A stretch of 64,000 bases of DNA from Arthrobacter methylotrophus (GCF_039539965.1 NZ_BAABED010000001.1:1612001-1676000), one strand, 5' to 3'. Numbered from the stretch's first letter, positions 32,465 through 40,830 are shown. The notes: a model not told the origin generated them from the sequence alone. A program made the numbers and translations.

Positions 32465-32564
32465 GGGCCCTCCGCAGGTTGGAGCCGTTCGGTGTGCCCT
32501 GAAGCATACCCTCGACCGAACCGGTCGTTACCCCTCGAAGGATCTTTGTCGGACTGCCGCGCCT

Positions 32565-32616
32565 ATAATCAAATATGTGTTCGATGGTCTATCGAGGCAC
32601 TCGAACATAAGTTTCA
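32565..32616 (+). promoter_or_regulatory. SOS promoter: two LexA-type boxes and a -10
   Basis: TCAAATATGTGTTCGA (32569-32584) and TCGAACATAAGTTTCA (32601-32616) each match the actinobacterial LexA site TCGAAC-N4-GTTCGA with one perfect half. TATAAT at 32565-32570 is a good -10 that overlaps the first box. DNA-damage control of umuDC is expected. Confidence 0.75.
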
Positions 32617-32634
32617 ATGGTGGGAGGCTCTGGC

Positions 32635-33081
32635 ATGGGCGAAGTAGCGGAGATCGGCGCGCTCGAAGCCGATCTCACCGGTTTCACAGGTGTCGCGGTT
32701 GCCCCGGTGTCCGTTGCAGCCGGCTTCCCGTCGCCAGCCCAGGACTATTTCACCGGTCGCGTCGACCTCAACAAGCACCTGATCAAGGACATTACATGCA
32801 CCTTCCTGGTCCGGGTTGCCGGGCATTCGATGGAAGGCGCCGGCATCTCGGATGGCGACGAGGTTCTCGTTGACCGTTCCCTCACGCCCGTGGACGGCGA
32901 CATCGTTGTGGCCGTCATCGATGGTGACATGACTATCAAACGACTTCGACTCGATCACGGCAGGGTCCGGCTCGCTGCCGAAAATGCAGGATACCCCGAC
33001 ATCGTCATCTCGGAGCTGAGCGAACTCTCGGTCTGGGGTGTCGTTACGCTTTGCCTGCACCACGTTTACCGCCGGCAGTGA
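32635..33081 (+). CDS. umuD: UmuD-like S24 peptidase subunit, 148 aa
   Basis: A LexA/UmuD fold: the self-cleavage region [12 protein letters not shown] near residues 28-39, the catalytic Ser in GHSMEGAGI and the Lys in MTIKRLRL. RecA-stimulated self-cleavage gives UmuD', which forms DNA polymerase V with UmuC for translesion synthesis. GGGAGG precedes the ATG at 32635. umuC starts 9 nt after its stop. Confidence 0.93.
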   Translation: MGEVAEIGALEADLTGFTGVAVAPVSVAAGFPSPAQDYFTGRVDLNKHLIKDITCTFLVRVAGHSMEGAGISDGDEVLVDRSLTPVDGDIVVAVIDGDMTIKRLRLDHGRVRLAAENAGYPDIVISELSELSVWGVVTLCLHHVYRRQ

Positions 33082-33089
33082 CACCTCGA

Positions 33090-34388
33090 ATGCAAGGGCA
33101 TCCAGGAGGCAAAGTCGACCGGGTCGCCCTGGTGGACGTGAACAGTTTCTATGTCAGCTGTGAACGGGTTTTTGATCCCAGTCTGGAAGGCAAGCCGGTT
33201 GTCGTCCTATCAAACAACGACGGCTGCGTGGTCGCCCGCTCCAACGAGGCGAAAGCCCTCGGCATCGATAACGGCGACCCCTGGTTCAAGCTCGCAGCGG
33301 ACGCCAAACGCACCGGCCTGATCCACCGAAGTTCAAACTATGAGCTCTACGGAGACCTGTCTTCCAGGGTCATGGAGCTGCTTGGCCGCTTCTCGTACCT
33401 CATCGAGGTTTACAGCATTGATGAAGCCTTCGTCTCGCTCCGCGGCACCCCGGAGGACCTGTTGAAGGTCGGGCGGGAGATCAAAGCAGCGGTGGCAAAG
33501 AACATCGGCTTGCCGGTCTGTGTGGGGATAGCGCCGACCAAGACCCTGGCCAAATTCGTGAACCGGGTGGCCAAACAGAACCCAGCCCTCGAAGGGGTCT
33601 GCAGCTGGGACACCCTCCCGCCGGACCATGCCGAGACCATTATGTCCCGTGTCCCGGTGACAGGGATCTGGGGAATCGCCGGGCGCCTGGGCAAGAAGCT
33701 GAACGCGATGGGCATCTTCACGATCGCTGACCTGAAAGCCGCCGATCCGGTGGCAATGCGGAAGAAATTCAGTGTCCTGATGCAGCGAACCATCATGGAG
33801 CTCAACGGCATCCCGTGCATCCCTTTGGAGACAGAGATCGCAACCAAGCAGCAGTTGATTTTCTCGAGGTCGTTCTCCACCCCGGTGACAACGGCATCCC
33901 GTATGCACGAAGTCATGGCCATCTACGCACAACAGGCCGCGATCCGGCTCGCCAAAGACCACCAACAAGCGAAGATCATGTCCTGCTTCGCCGGCACGTC
34001 CTACTTCAACGAGAAGTTCTCATCCTTCCCGTCCGCGACCGTGAACCTGGCAGCACCGACGGCGGACCCGGTTCTCCTGACGAAAGCCGCCGTGGGCGCT
34101 CTCGAGCACTCGATTGTTGACGGCATCCCCTATGCCAGGGCCGGGGTGATGCTGACCGATCTGTCGCCGGCCGGCGCCGCGCCCCAGCTGCCGGTTTTTG
34201 CTACAGCCCACGAAGAGAAACACATCGGGGCCCTGCTCGGCGACGTCATGGACCGCTTCGGGGTCTCATCCATCGGCCTCGGACGGGCCGGAATGGCCGA
34301 AGCCCCCGACTGGGGCATGAAGCGCAAAGCCATGTCGCCGCGGTACACCACCGAATGGGATGAACTGCCGTTGGTCAAAGCCTCCTGA
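33090..34388 (+). CDS. umuC: UmuC-like Y-family DNA polymerase, 432 aa
   Basis: Y-family polymerase with [16 protein letters not shown] (first metal-binding Asp), [14 protein letters not shown], and the catalytic YSIDEAF. The helix-hairpin region and a C-terminal DUF4113-like end ([14 protein letters not shown]) are intact, and the length is normal. Works with UmuD' in error-prone bypass. I use the ATG at 33090, although 33051 is also in frame. It converges with the next gene, overlapping it by 14 nt. Confidence 0.93.
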   Translation: MQGHPGGKVDRVALVDVNSFYVSCERVFDPSLEGKPVVVLSNNDGCVVARSNEAKALGIDNGDPWFKLAADAKRTGLIHRSSNYELYGDLSSRVMELLGRFSYLIEVYSIDEAFVSLRGTPEDLLKVGREIKAAVAKNIGLPVCVGIAPTKTLAKFVNRVAKQNPALEGVCSWDTLPPDHAETIMSRVPVTGIWGIAGRLGKKLNAMGIFTIADLKAADPVAMRKKFSVLMQRTIMELNGIPCIPLETEIATKQQLIFSRSFSTPVTTASRMHEVMAIYAQQAAIRLAKDHQQAKIMSCFAGTSYFNEKFSSFPSATVNLAAPTADPVLLTKAAVGALEHSIVDGIPYARAGVMLTDLSPAGAAPQLPVFATAHEEKHIGALLGDVMDRFGVSSIGLGRAGMAEAPDWGMKRKAMSPRYTTEWDELPLVKAS

Positions 34389-34785
34389 GTTGACTCGCGG
34401 TCAGACCTCGGGCGGACCCGATTCCAGGGTCCATGAGGCCGCGGCTCCGGCGTCGGCAACATACCCACCGCTCGTGATCGGCTTCGATGGCGCTCGTCAA
34501 CCCCTCAAGGTAGGTAGAGAATGATCCTCTTGGGCTCTGTTCGTCCAGGAAGTTGACTGCCTTCCCTTGCGGGTACATGGTGCAGTCGATGCGCTCATCG
34601 TCATTCAGGAACGGTTCCAGAGCTACGGCGAGCCGGGTGCAGATCGGGTGGCTCGGCTCCAGGGCAAGGAGATGATCCTCGAGCGCGTAGTACCAGTCCT
34701 CATCAGCAGGATGCTCCTCCGCTTCCAGGTTCAGATGATCGGAAAGGTAGTCGCGGGCCTCGGCCGGGTCAGTCGTGGTCGTCAT
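34375..34785 (-). CDS. Hypothetical acidic protein, 136 aa
   Basis: [20 protein letters not shown] and [20 protein letters not shown]; helical. TAGAAT lies 6 nt before the ATG, the geometry of a leaderless sigma-A promoter. Its 3' end overlaps umuC on the other strand. Confidence 0.65.
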   Translation of the reverse strand: MTTTTDPAEARDYLSDHLNLEAEEHPADEDWYYALEDHLLALEPSHPICTRLAVALEPFLNDDERIDCTMYPQGKAVNFLDEQSPRGSFSTYLEGLTSAIEADHERWVCCRRRSRGLMDPGIGSARGLTASQLRRL

Positions 34786-34860
34786 GCCCTGATTCTAAGG
34801 TCACGTCCGGGCGGTCGTCTGGACGGCCTGCCGATACGCCGATGGGAGAAAAGTTCGGTA

Positions 34861-35571
34861 CTACAAACCCAGGTCCTTCACTGCGGTGATCCAGTTGTGG
34901 GCGATTGCCTTCTGCGCAGCGACAAGAGTAACCTGATGCGAGCAGACCGCCTTGTGCAGCGTATTCTCCACGGCATCTTTGGGGTTCGTGGTGCCGGTAG
35001 CTCCAGCCTTGTTAGGCTCAGGCCACAGGTTCGACACCGAATTTGATCCGGCAAGTTCCAAGGAAATCAGGTGGTCATACTCGGTCGTTTTTGCCGGACT
35101 CAGCCCATACTCGCGCAGGCTCTCGGCTTTGACCTTGTCGGTGTCAGAGGCCGGCGGACGGACCGTGGCCGTATAGCCGGACTTGCAGATGGTCGAGTCG
35201 ATGTTGTCCTCGGTAATAGCCGGATCGGTGCTGCCTGGAGTGCACGTCGGGTCCGGCAGGTACTCGCCGGTGGCAGCGTCAACGGTCTTCGCCGAGCACT
35301 GTCCGGCGGCGAGTTGCTCGTCGATCGCAACGAGTCCCGGGGAGTGAACGGACTTCACATCCGTTGCCGCTGCCGACGTGCCAGCGGGAGCGGCCGCCGG
35401 AACGGATGATGCCGCCTGGGAAGCAGCCGCTGGGGCAACCGGTGAGACAGCAGGTGAGACGGCCTTCGTTACCGCCTCGGCGGCGCTGTGGGTGCCTTGC
35501 TGGCAACCGGTCAGGGCCAAGGTCGCGAAGAGGAATGCGGCGGGCAGGGTGAGATGTTTGCGGAAGTTCAT
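34861..35571 (-). CDS. Lipoprotein with HNH-like secreted nuclease-type domain, 236 aa
   Basis: Lipoprotein signal (PAAFLFATLALTGC), an Ala/Ser linker, then the conserved block of a common actinobacterial extracellular family: DPTCTPGSTDPAITEDNI, TICKSGYTATVRPP, TEYDHLISLELAGSNS with VSNLWPEP. The DH-x(4)-LxGS-x(n)-NLWPE part resembles an HNH nuclease core. Activity is not proven for this family. The start is 7 nt from an ACACAT element. Confidence 0.8.
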   Translation of the reverse strand: MNFRKHLTLPAAFLFATLALTGCQQGTHSAAEAVTKAVSPAVSPVAPAAASQAASSVPAAAPAGTSAAATDVKSVHSPGLVAIDEQLAAGQCSAKTVDAATGEYLPDPTCTPGSTDPAITEDNIDSTICKSGYTATVRPPASDTDKVKAESLREYGLSPAKTTEYDHLISLELAGSNSVSNLWPEPNKAGATGTTNPKDAVENTLHKAVCSHQVTLVAAQKAIAHNWITAVKDLGL

Positions 35572-35577
35572 GGCTCT

Positions 35578-35608
35578 CATGTGTACGGCAGATCGGAAGG
35601 CAGTCACC
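35578..35608 (-). promoter_or_regulatory. ACACAT promoter element, copy 26
   Basis: GGTGAC at 35603-35608, N14, CCGTACACAT at 35579-35588, 7 nt to the ATG at 35571. Confidence 0.8.
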
Positions 35609-35694
35609 GGGCGGATTTGCTCGTCAACTCTGCCAGCATCCTATGACGCAGAACCGGTCGGACACGCTGAGGATGAATTTCGCGACGTCCATGA

Positions 35695-36000
35695 TCAGGC
35701 GGCGTCGAGAGTATCGAACAACTGGCTGCCTTCGCGGACATGGACGGCGGTTCTCCAAGGGCGGCCCAGGGGATCTGTGCCGGCTTGTACAGCGACACTG
35801 TCCAGGACGTGTTTTCCGTTCATGTAGCGGGTCAGCTTGATGCCGATACGCCCGTCGGGCAGGACCTTCGCGGATTGGAAGGTGCCGGACACGAGCCGGC
35901 CGTTATGGTCAACGGAGCCCGTCTGGATGTGCAGGCCGTCCAGCTGCTTGGAGAGGGCGATGACGTCGTCGTTGGGGATGCTGCGAATCTGAATATTCAT
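35695..36000 (-). CDS. Hypothetical protein, 101 aa
   Basis: MNIQIRSIPNDDVIALSKQL and GTFQSAKVLPDGRIGIKLTR; mostly beta. The start is 7 nt from an ACACAT element. Between it and 35608 only short frames exist, none convincing. Confidence 0.7.
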   Translation of the reverse strand: MNIQIRSIPNDDVIALSKQLDGLHIQTGSVDHNGRLVSGTFQSAKVLPDGRIGIKLTRYMNGKHVLDSVAVQAGTDPLGRPWRTAVHVREGSQLFDTLDAA

Positions 36001-36006
36001 GCGCCC

Positions 36007-36037
36007 CATGTGTGCGGACCCGGGTGCCGCAGTCACC
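36007..36037 (-). promoter_or_regulatory. ACACAT promoter element, copy 27
   Basis: GGTGAC at 36032-36037, N14, CCGCACACAT at 36008-36017, 7 nt to the ATG at 36000. Confidence 0.8.
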
Positions 36038-36109
36038 AGTCAGGTGCCGCACCTCGTGATGAGCTTTTCGTAATCACCGGACCTTGACTACCGAAACGTA
36101 ATCACCGGG

Positions 36110-36826
36110 TCAGCTTCCCGAGCCGTGCCCCGGGGACTCGGTGCCTGGCAGATCATCACGGATGCCGAGGAGGTAGTCGTTCCGGACCGCGTCACGCTCC
36201 AGCTTGGCGACCTTGTCCTTCTTCGCCTGCAGACTGGCCTCGAACGATGTCAGGTCCTGCCGCGCGTCGGCGAGGTCGATCAGAGTGCGGGAACGCTCGG
36301 CGGGAAGCATGTTCAGCAGGTAACGCTCCACATGCGGGGCGAAGGCAGTGTCCTGGCCCGTGCGCTGCAGGTGCTCAACACGCATCCGGTTGACTGCCTC
36401 AACCTCCGGGATGCGCTGCAGCGACGGCCCCTGGACGGGGGCCAGATCGGTGGTCCGGATGACCACGAAGCCCTTCACTATCTCGATGCCTGTGACTGCG
36501 TGGAAGCTCACCTCGTGAGGAGTGCCGACCCACATCGGGGTCTCCGGCCCGGCCGGGTGAAGGTCGACGAACCCGTTACGGCCGTGACTGCGCCACGTCG
36601 TGTTCGGCCCGGTCTCCTTCAGGAAGTCGATGAGTTCGGCGACCGTGAGGTCCAGGGCGCCGCGGGCGATTGTGGGGGTGATCGACAGCCCGTCCACGAA
36701 CGGGCGGTGCCGGAACAAGACTCCCGGGGTGCTGGCAGACCCAAAACCGGACATCTTTACGACGGCGTCCTGGGGGACCGCGGCGAGGGCGTCCAGGAAT
36801 CCCTGGAGCGTGAGTTGAGTGGTCAT
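36110..36826 (-). CDS. Hypothetical protein, 238 aa
   Basis: MTTQLTLQGFLDALAAVPQD and FHAVTGIEIVKGFVVIRTTD in an alpha/beta N-terminal part; the C-terminal 80 residues are a charged coiled-coil region (SFEASLQAKKDKVAKLERDA). Monocistronic; start 7 nt from an ACACAT element. Confidence 0.7.
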   Translation of the reverse strand: MTTQLTLQGFLDALAAVPQDAVVKMSGFGSASTPGVLFRHRPFVDGLSITPTIARGALDLTVAELIDFLKETGPNTTWRSHGRNGFVDLHPAGPETPMWVGTPHEVSFHAVTGIEIVKGFVVIRTTDLAPVQGPSLQRIPEVEAVNRMRVEHLQRTGQDTAFAPHVERYLLNMLPAERSRTLIDLADARQDLTSFEASLQAKKDKVAKLERDAVRNDYLLGIRDDLPGTESPGHGSGS

Positions 36827-36832
36827 GGACCT

Positions 36833-36863
36833 GATGTGTGCGGAAGGGCCGCCCCGGCTCACC
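36833..36863 (-). promoter_or_regulatory. ACACAT promoter element, copy 28
   Basis: GGTGAG at 36858-36863, N14, CCGCACACAT at 36834-36843 followed by C, 7 nt to the ATG at 36826. The GGTGAG box is in the loop of a hairpin. Confidence 0.8.
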
Positions 36864-36875
36864 GGGACGGCCCTT
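36844..36875 (-). terminator. Hairpin whose loop holds the GGTGAG box
   Basis: AAGGGCCGCCCC (36844-36855) pairs with GGGACGGCCCTT (36864-36875), 11 of 12 positions. Forming the hairpin would expose or hide the promoter box depending on strand state. Confidence 0.6.
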
Positions 36876-36882
36876 CGATTGT

Positions 36883-37015
36883 CGGCTTGCGGGATTTGAA
36901 CCCGGATCTTCCGCGACCGTTCGCGGTGCTCTGGAGCTAACATGTTGGCGGTGCCGTGAGTGTCTAGAATCCGGCCCTGGTCCCTGTTTCGCCCTCGCCT
37001 GGTTGAGCTATCGGC
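36883..37015 (-). other. tRNA-like sequence, no complete cloverleaf found
   Basis: On the minus strand GGGTTCAAATCCC (36891-36903) is a textbook T arm and TAGCTCAACC near 37000-37010 looks like a D arm, but they are about 90 nt apart and I could not pair an acceptor stem. Either a degenerate tRNA, two overlapping remnants, or chance. Confidence 0.3.
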
Positions 37016-37048
37016 CGTGGTGCCGCCGGGGCGAGCCGGCGGCGGGTC

Positions 37049-37648
37049 TTACTGAGGTGCGAGAAGGTGCATTCCGGCCCGGTAGTAGCGCAGTTCGTTG
37101 ACGCCGGCGCGGATGTCGGTCAGCGCGGTGTGGTCGCTGAGCTTGGGCGGCATGGCCCTCCAGTAGTCGTACGCCCAGCGGCGGAAGAGTTCGCCCAGGC
37201 CGGAGATGTCGATGACGCGGTAGTCCATGTTCTTGCGTGTCTGCGGGAAAAACTTCTCTGTCACATCGAAGTCGTACTTCACGGAGTTCCCGCCGATCAC
37301 CATGCCCCGGTATGTGGTGCCGTCAGCGAGTTCTTCACCCTTGATGGGGAAGTATGGGGCTGCGAAGCCTGCCAGGGCGGCATCGAACTGGGCCCGTGTG
37401 GTTGTGGAGGCCCGGACCTTGTCCAGCAGCCCGGTCTCGGTGTGCATGTTGCGCACGTAGTCCCCCATGTAGGAGAGCTCGTCCTCGGTGGCGTGGACGG
37501 TGATGCCTTCGAGGACGGCGAGTTCGTTCAGCTGGCCGTCGGTGATGATGGCGGCGCCTTCCAGCGGAACAGTAAACGGATCGCTCATCAGGCCGGTGGC
37601 CTCGTAGTCGATCCACAGAATGTTGTCGGAGTTCGGAGTGATCGTCAT
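37049..37648 (-). CDS. Oligoribonuclease-like DEDDh exonuclease, 199 aa
   Basis: Aligns by eye with Orn along its whole length: motif I WIDYEATGL (Asp, Glu), DYVRNMHTETGLLDKVRAS, motif II GNSVKYDFD, YRVIDISGLGELFRRWAYDY and motif III HTALTDIRAGVNELRYYR (His, Asp). Orn degrades 2-5 nt RNAs in the cytoplasm. The sequence is more diverged than a chromosomal Orn, so it may have another oligonucleotide substrate. GAGG precedes the ATG. In an operon with the two genes upstream. Confidence 0.85.
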   Translation of the reverse strand: MTITPNSDNILWIDYEATGLMSDPFTVPLEGAAIITDGQLNELAVLEGITVHATEDELSYMGDYVRNMHTETGLLDKVRASTTTRAQFDAALAGFAAPYFPIKGEELADGTTYRGMVIGGNSVKYDFDVTEKFFPQTRKNMDYRVIDISGLGELFRRWAYDYWRAMPPKLSDHTALTDIRAGVNELRYYRAGMHLLAPQ

Positions 37649-37655
37649 GGGGTCC

Positions 37656-37868
37656 TCAGTCGTTGTAGGGGTTGGCGGTCAGGTCGGCTTGGCCGTCCCA
37701 GTCGCGCAGGGCTTCGGTGCCATCCCTCCAAGCGGTGGCAAGTTCAGGGTCATCGTAGGGGCAATCGGAGGCGTCCACATCGCCGAAAATGTCAGCGATC
37801 AGCTCGGCGCCGCGCACCCAGGCGGCCGAGAGTGCAGCCAGCTCAGGCACGGTATCCGCCGCGTTCAA
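37656..37868 (-). CDS. Small acidic protein, 70 aa
   Basis: TTG start overlapping the 37843 gene; LAALSAAWVRGAELIADIFG and TAWRDGTEALRDWDGQADL. TEALRDWDG is echoed by TEWLRDWDG in the 38944 product, so the two may share a short module. Confidence 0.6.
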   Translation of the reverse strand: MNAADTVPELAALSAAWVRGAELIADIFGDVDASDCPYDDPELATAWRDGTEALRDWDGQADLTANPYND

Positions 37869-38133
37869 GCGCTGTACTGATGTCGATAACAGGATGCAGC
37901 CCGCAGTGGTGTTCGTGGATGCAACCCTCGGGGGCGTTCCACGAGGAGGCGACGCAGTTGCATTCCTTGACGTCCACGTGCAGGATGCCGTCCCGGATCA
38001 CCAGGTCGTTCTCGTCCGGCAGCTCCGGCGCGGGGTGCTTCACCAGCAGTGCCGCCAGCTGCGACTTGGTGACGGCGCCGGGTGCGTTGATCGCTGCCTG
38101 GAGGGCCTGGTGCAGGGTGGTGGAAGATGCCAT
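37843..38133 (-). CDS. Cys/His-rich hypothetical protein, 96 aa
   Basis: Helical N-terminus, then VKECNCVASSWNAPEGCIHE and HHCGLHP, a likely zinc-binding end. The start is 7 nt from an ACACAT element; first gene of the operon leading to the Orn-like gene. Confidence 0.7.
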   Translation of the reverse strand: MASSTTLHQALQAAINAPGAVTKSQLAALLVKHPAPELPDENDLVIRDGILHVDVKECNCVASSWNAPEGCIHEHHCGLHPVIDISTALERGGYRA

Positions 38134-38139
38134 GCCCAC

Positions 38140-38170
38140 CATGTGTGCGGAGGTGGCGGCCCGGCTCACC
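38140..38170 (-). promoter_or_regulatory. ACACAT promoter element, copy 29
   Basis: GGTGAG at 38165-38170, N14, CCGCACACAT at 38141-38150, 7 nt to the ATG at 38133. Confidence 0.8.
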
Positions 38171-38172
38171 GC

Positions 38173-38481
38173 CTAGCGGACTGCCGGCAGGGTGGCAAAG
38201 CGTTCGAGTACTGCGGCCTCGTCGACGATCCGGCCGTCGGCGTCGTTATGGATCCCGCCGCCGACCATCTGCGCGTGGCGGGCGTGCCAATACATTGCCG
38301 CGAGTTCGGCCTCCGTCAGGGTCCTCGGGACAGCATGGCCGACGACCAGGTGGCCCCAGTTGTCTCTCGGCTTCTCGGCCAGTGTGCCCGGCAGGAAGTA
38401 GAGGCCGGTGGACTCCTCCCGGTCATAGAGGACGGCGTCGAACGGCTTGAATGCGGGCTCGGCCTGGGCGGTCATTTCCAT
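38173..38481 (-). CDS. Hypothetical protein, 102 aa
   Basis: MEMTAQAEPAFKPFDAVLYD, then WGHLVVGHAVPRTLTEAELA. AGGAG precedes the ATG. Last gene of the operon from 39788. Confidence 0.7.
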   Translation of the reverse strand: MEMTAQAEPAFKPFDAVLYDREESTGLYFLPGTLAEKPRDNWGHLVVGHAVPRTLTEAELAAMYWHARHAQMVGGGIHNDADGRIVDEAAVLERFATLPAVR

Positions 38482-38494
38482 GGTTTCTCCTGGG

Positions 38495-38947
38495 CTAGTC
38501 TGTTGCAGTGGGGTGGCGGAGGTGGTTGGCAGCCTGGGTCCAGCCGAGGTTCGTCTCGTCACTCCAGCGGAGCCAGTTCATGGAGGTCCGGATGGCGGCT
38601 TCTTCCTCGAGCTTGTCGGCCAGGCGCAGCCGCTCGGCCTTGGCGACGCCGGCGGTTTCGGCGATACCGGACTGTTCCATCAGGTCGGCGACGTGATAGG
38701 CGTGCTCGGACCAGATCGCGTCGTCTCCGACCAGATTCGCGTGGCTGGACTGGAAGCCGCAACCCTCGCCCATGCAGTCGATGATGACCGGACGCCCATC
38801 AAGGACGGAGGGTTGTGCCCAGTGGTTGGTCAGGATCTTGGCGATGATGTCCTTGCCGGTGGTGCAGCCTGGACCAGAGGTCCCTGCCGGCGCCTTCCGG
38901 GGTTGCGCGCGGTCGTAGGGTCCGCCAGTCGTGTTGGTGTGCATCAT
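38495..38947 (-). CDS. Hypothetical protein with zinc-site motif, 150 aa
   Basis: IIDCMGEGCGFQSSHANLVG suggests a Cys/His zinc site; the C-terminal half is helical and ends TNLGWTQAANHLRHPTATD. The ATG overlaps the upstream stop (ATGA). Confidence 0.7.
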   Translation of the reverse strand: MMHTNTTGGPYDRAQPRKAPAGTSGPGCTTGKDIIAKILTNHWAQPSVLDGRPVIIDCMGEGCGFQSSHANLVGDDAIWSEHAYHVADLMEQSGIAETAGVAKAERLRLADKLEEEAAIRTSMNWLRWSDETNLGWTQAANHLRHPTATD

Positions 38948-39342
38948 GCCTCCAGTGAAGTGGTCATGTCGATGAACTTGTAGGCATCCGACGCCCGGCC
39001 GGCGTACTGGACCGCGGGGTCGACCGCGGTGGACGCGGTCTGGGCGCGGCGGCCGCCGGCGGTCTTCCAGGGGCCGGGGACTTCGTTGACCCAGCCGTCC
39101 CAGTCGCGGAGCCATTCGGTGCCTTCAGTGTCAAACGCGCGAAACGCCTGGAGGCTCGGAGGCTTCGGCCCGGTGTTGCCCCATCCTTCGGAGAACAGGT
39201 CGCGGACCTTTTTCTCTTCGACGATGGTGATGGGAAATCGGGTCACCGGTGTGACGGTGTGCAGGCAGCCGAGGTCACAAACCGCCTGGTACTTGTCACC
39301 TTTTTCGTCGATGGCCACGACAGCTCCCGCCTGCAGCATCAT
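38944..39342 (-). CDS. Hypothetical protein, 132 aa
   Basis: Beta-rich start (AGAVVAIDEKGDKYQAVCDL, then GCLHTVTPVTRFPI) followed by a helical part with TEWLRDWDGWVNEVPGPW. ATGA overlap with the upstream gene. Confidence 0.7.
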   Translation of the reverse strand: MMLQAGAVVAIDEKGDKYQAVCDLGCLHTVTPVTRFPITIVEEKKVRDLFSEGWGNTGPKPPSLQAFRAFDTEGTEWLRDWDGWVNEVPGPWKTAGGRRAQTASTAVDPAVQYAGRASDAYKFIDMTTSLEA

Positions 39343-39788
39343 GCGCTCCTAGCGATGACGACGAGGTTTTCGAGGGCTGAGACCAGCTCGGCGTGCGAGG
39401 CGCCTTCGGTCCGGATGCCGAGACGTTCGGCGGCGGTGATGATCGCTTCTTCGAGTTGGGCCAGGCGGGCACCGGGGCCATCTGCCGGTGGAGCGGCATG
39501 GATACGGACCTGAACGGACGTGAGCACCGCTGTGCTCCCGGGGTTCCGTTTCTGGATGTCGCTGTTTCGGACGGACAAGTCAGTCAGGACCTCCCAGCTC
39601 CGGGTGTTGTGCCGCTGCGGGTTGACGCTGTCCGACCAGCCGCCAGCGCCGCGCATCATGAATCCGGTGGAGGACCCGCCCCCGGACGCGAAGCTGTAGT
39701 GGAAGGACGCGACGGTCCCGACCGGTGGTTCTTGCTCGGGAACGAAGTGGTCGAACATCGGCTTGGCGGTGGCTGTCTCGGTGGTCAT
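39339..39788 (-). CDS. Hypothetical protein, 149 aa
   Basis: The N-terminus MTTETATAKPMF resembles that of the 10116-10937 product. A Gly/Ser-rich middle (FHYSFASGGGSSTGFMMRGA) and a helical end follow. Leads a four-gene operon; start 7 nt from an ACACAT element. Confidence 0.7.
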   Translation of the reverse strand: MTTETATAKPMFDHFVPEQEPPVGTVASFHYSFASGGGSSTGFMMRGAGGWSDSVNPQRHNTRSWEVLTDLSVRNSDIQKRNPGSTAVLTSVQVRIHAAPPADGPGARLAQLEEAIITAAERLGIRTEGASHAELVSALENLVVIARSA

Positions 39789-39794
39789 AGCACT

Positions 39795-39825
39795 CATGTG
39801 TGCGGCGTCCGTCGGTGCTTTCACC
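39795..39825 (-). promoter_or_regulatory. ACACAT promoter element, copy 30
   Basis: GGTGAA at 39820-39825, N14, CCGCACACAT at 39796-39805, 7 nt to the ATG at 39788. Confidence 0.8.
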
Positions 39826-39908
39826 GCTGTCTCTCACGTTGCGCCAGCCCGGACGGGGCATTAAGCTCAAACCAACCCGGCAGTTCTGAGAGCTGCGAGT
39901 AAAGCATT

Positions 39909-39944
39909 GGCGGTGGCTTCCTGTGAAAGCGGGGAGCCGCCGCC
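39909..39944 (-). terminator. Hairpin after HNH gene
   Basis: GGCGGTGGCTTCC pairs with the GGGGAGCCGCCGCC arm, about 30 nt past the stop of the HNH gene. Confidence 0.6.
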
Positions 39945-39974
39945 TTTGTCATTCCCGGGACAAACCGCCGGCGG

Positions 39975-40466
39975 TCAGCTCGTCTTGCCGAGTTCGAATG
40001 CCCGTTGCGGCAGGCCCAGTACCCAGCCAAGTTCACTCGGCAGGAAGTCGGCCTTTGCGGAGTTGCAGGGATCGCAGGCGCCAACCAGGTTAAGCGGGTG
40101 GCTTGTGCCGCCCCTGCTGATCGGACGGACATGATCGATGGTCGTCGAGGGTGCCTCCCGGCACCACAGGCAGAGAACGTCCTCGGCCAACACCGCGTCC
40201 CGAAGCTCCGGCGGAACGATGTGGATGAGCCTACCGTCGCCGGTGTAGGGCCAGCGTGCGAGGTCGAGGATCCTCGGTTCTCCCAACTCCGCTCCCGGTG
40301 GGAGAAACCGGGCGGCTGCCCGCTGCAGCGCGTTGTGCAACCCGCGGGCGTGGTTCCTTTTCACCTTGGCGTTGATCGCTTCCAGTCTTGCCCGGGCTGC
40401 GATGACGCGCTTCTCGTGCCTCAGCCGTGCCTCGTGCGAGGAGGTGGCGGGATCATCGCGGTTCAT
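39975..40466 (-). CDS. HNH endonuclease, 163 aa
   Basis: The C-terminal half is a standard HNH domain: CLWCREAPSTTIDHVRPISR, then GGTSHPLNLVGACDPCN, with the two CxxC zinc pairs and the IDH catalytic His. The N-terminal half is basic and helical. I use the ATG at 40466 because it overlaps the stop of a small upstream ORF (ATGA); a GTG at 40481 is possible. May be a homing-type or phage-packaging-type nuclease; the target is unknown. Confidence 0.85.
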   Translation of the reverse strand: MNRDDPATSSHEARLRHEKRVIAARARLEAINAKVKRNHARGLHNALQRAAARFLPPGAELGEPRILDLARWPYTGDGRLIHIVPPELRDAVLAEDVLCLWCREAPSTTIDHVRPISRGGTSHPLNLVGACDPCNSAKADFLPSELGWVLGLPQRAFELGKTS

Positions 40467-40537
40467 GTGGTGTTTGGCCACGGGGTCTCGTCTCTCCGAC
40501 CTAGCGCGGCGTCACGGAGTTTCTCGCGTGCGGTCAC
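40463..40537 (-). CDS. Small ORF, 24 aa
   Basis: MTAREKLRDAALGRRDETPW; its GTG overlaps the stop of the upstream gene and its stop overlaps the HNH start, so it may serve to couple translation. Confidence 0.4.
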   Translation of the reverse strand: MTAREKLRDAALGRRDETPWPNTT

Positions 40538-40830
40538 TTGCTCTCTCCATCGCTGATGAGACGCATGATCTTGTCCAGCGGCAGGCTCATGGCCATGCCC
40601 TGGGGTGTGCCGCGGAACGACACCGGGACGGTGACGAGCAGCTCCCCGGTGGTGAGGTGGCGGCGCATGTTCGTGGAGTCGGCGTCGGCTGTCGCGGTCC
40701 AGTGCTTGCCGCCGCGGCCGTAGACGAATTTCTGGCCGGCCTTGATGTTCTGGGCAAGGACGTAGTGGCGCGGCGCCAGCGGGTCACGCATGTCGAGCAA
40801 CGTCCGGGAAACTGTCGTCATGATCTTCAT
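40534..40830 (-). CDS. Hypothetical protein, 98 aa
   Basis: MKIMTTVSRTLLDMRDPLAP, then beta-rich TTGELLVTVPVSFRGTPQGM. Overlaps the upstream membrane-protein gene by 47 nt; the start could also be the ATG at 40821. Confidence 0.6.
   Translation of the reverse strand: MKIMTTVSRTLLDMRDPLAPRHYVLAQNIKAGQKFVYGRGGKHWTATADADSTNMRRHLTTGELLVTVPVSFRGTPQGMAMSLPLDKIMRLISDGESK

Noticed and set aside
35604..35692. Small ORFs between 35608 and 35695
   Set aside because: Two frames give 22-30 codon peptides but neither has a clear start or ribosome binding site.
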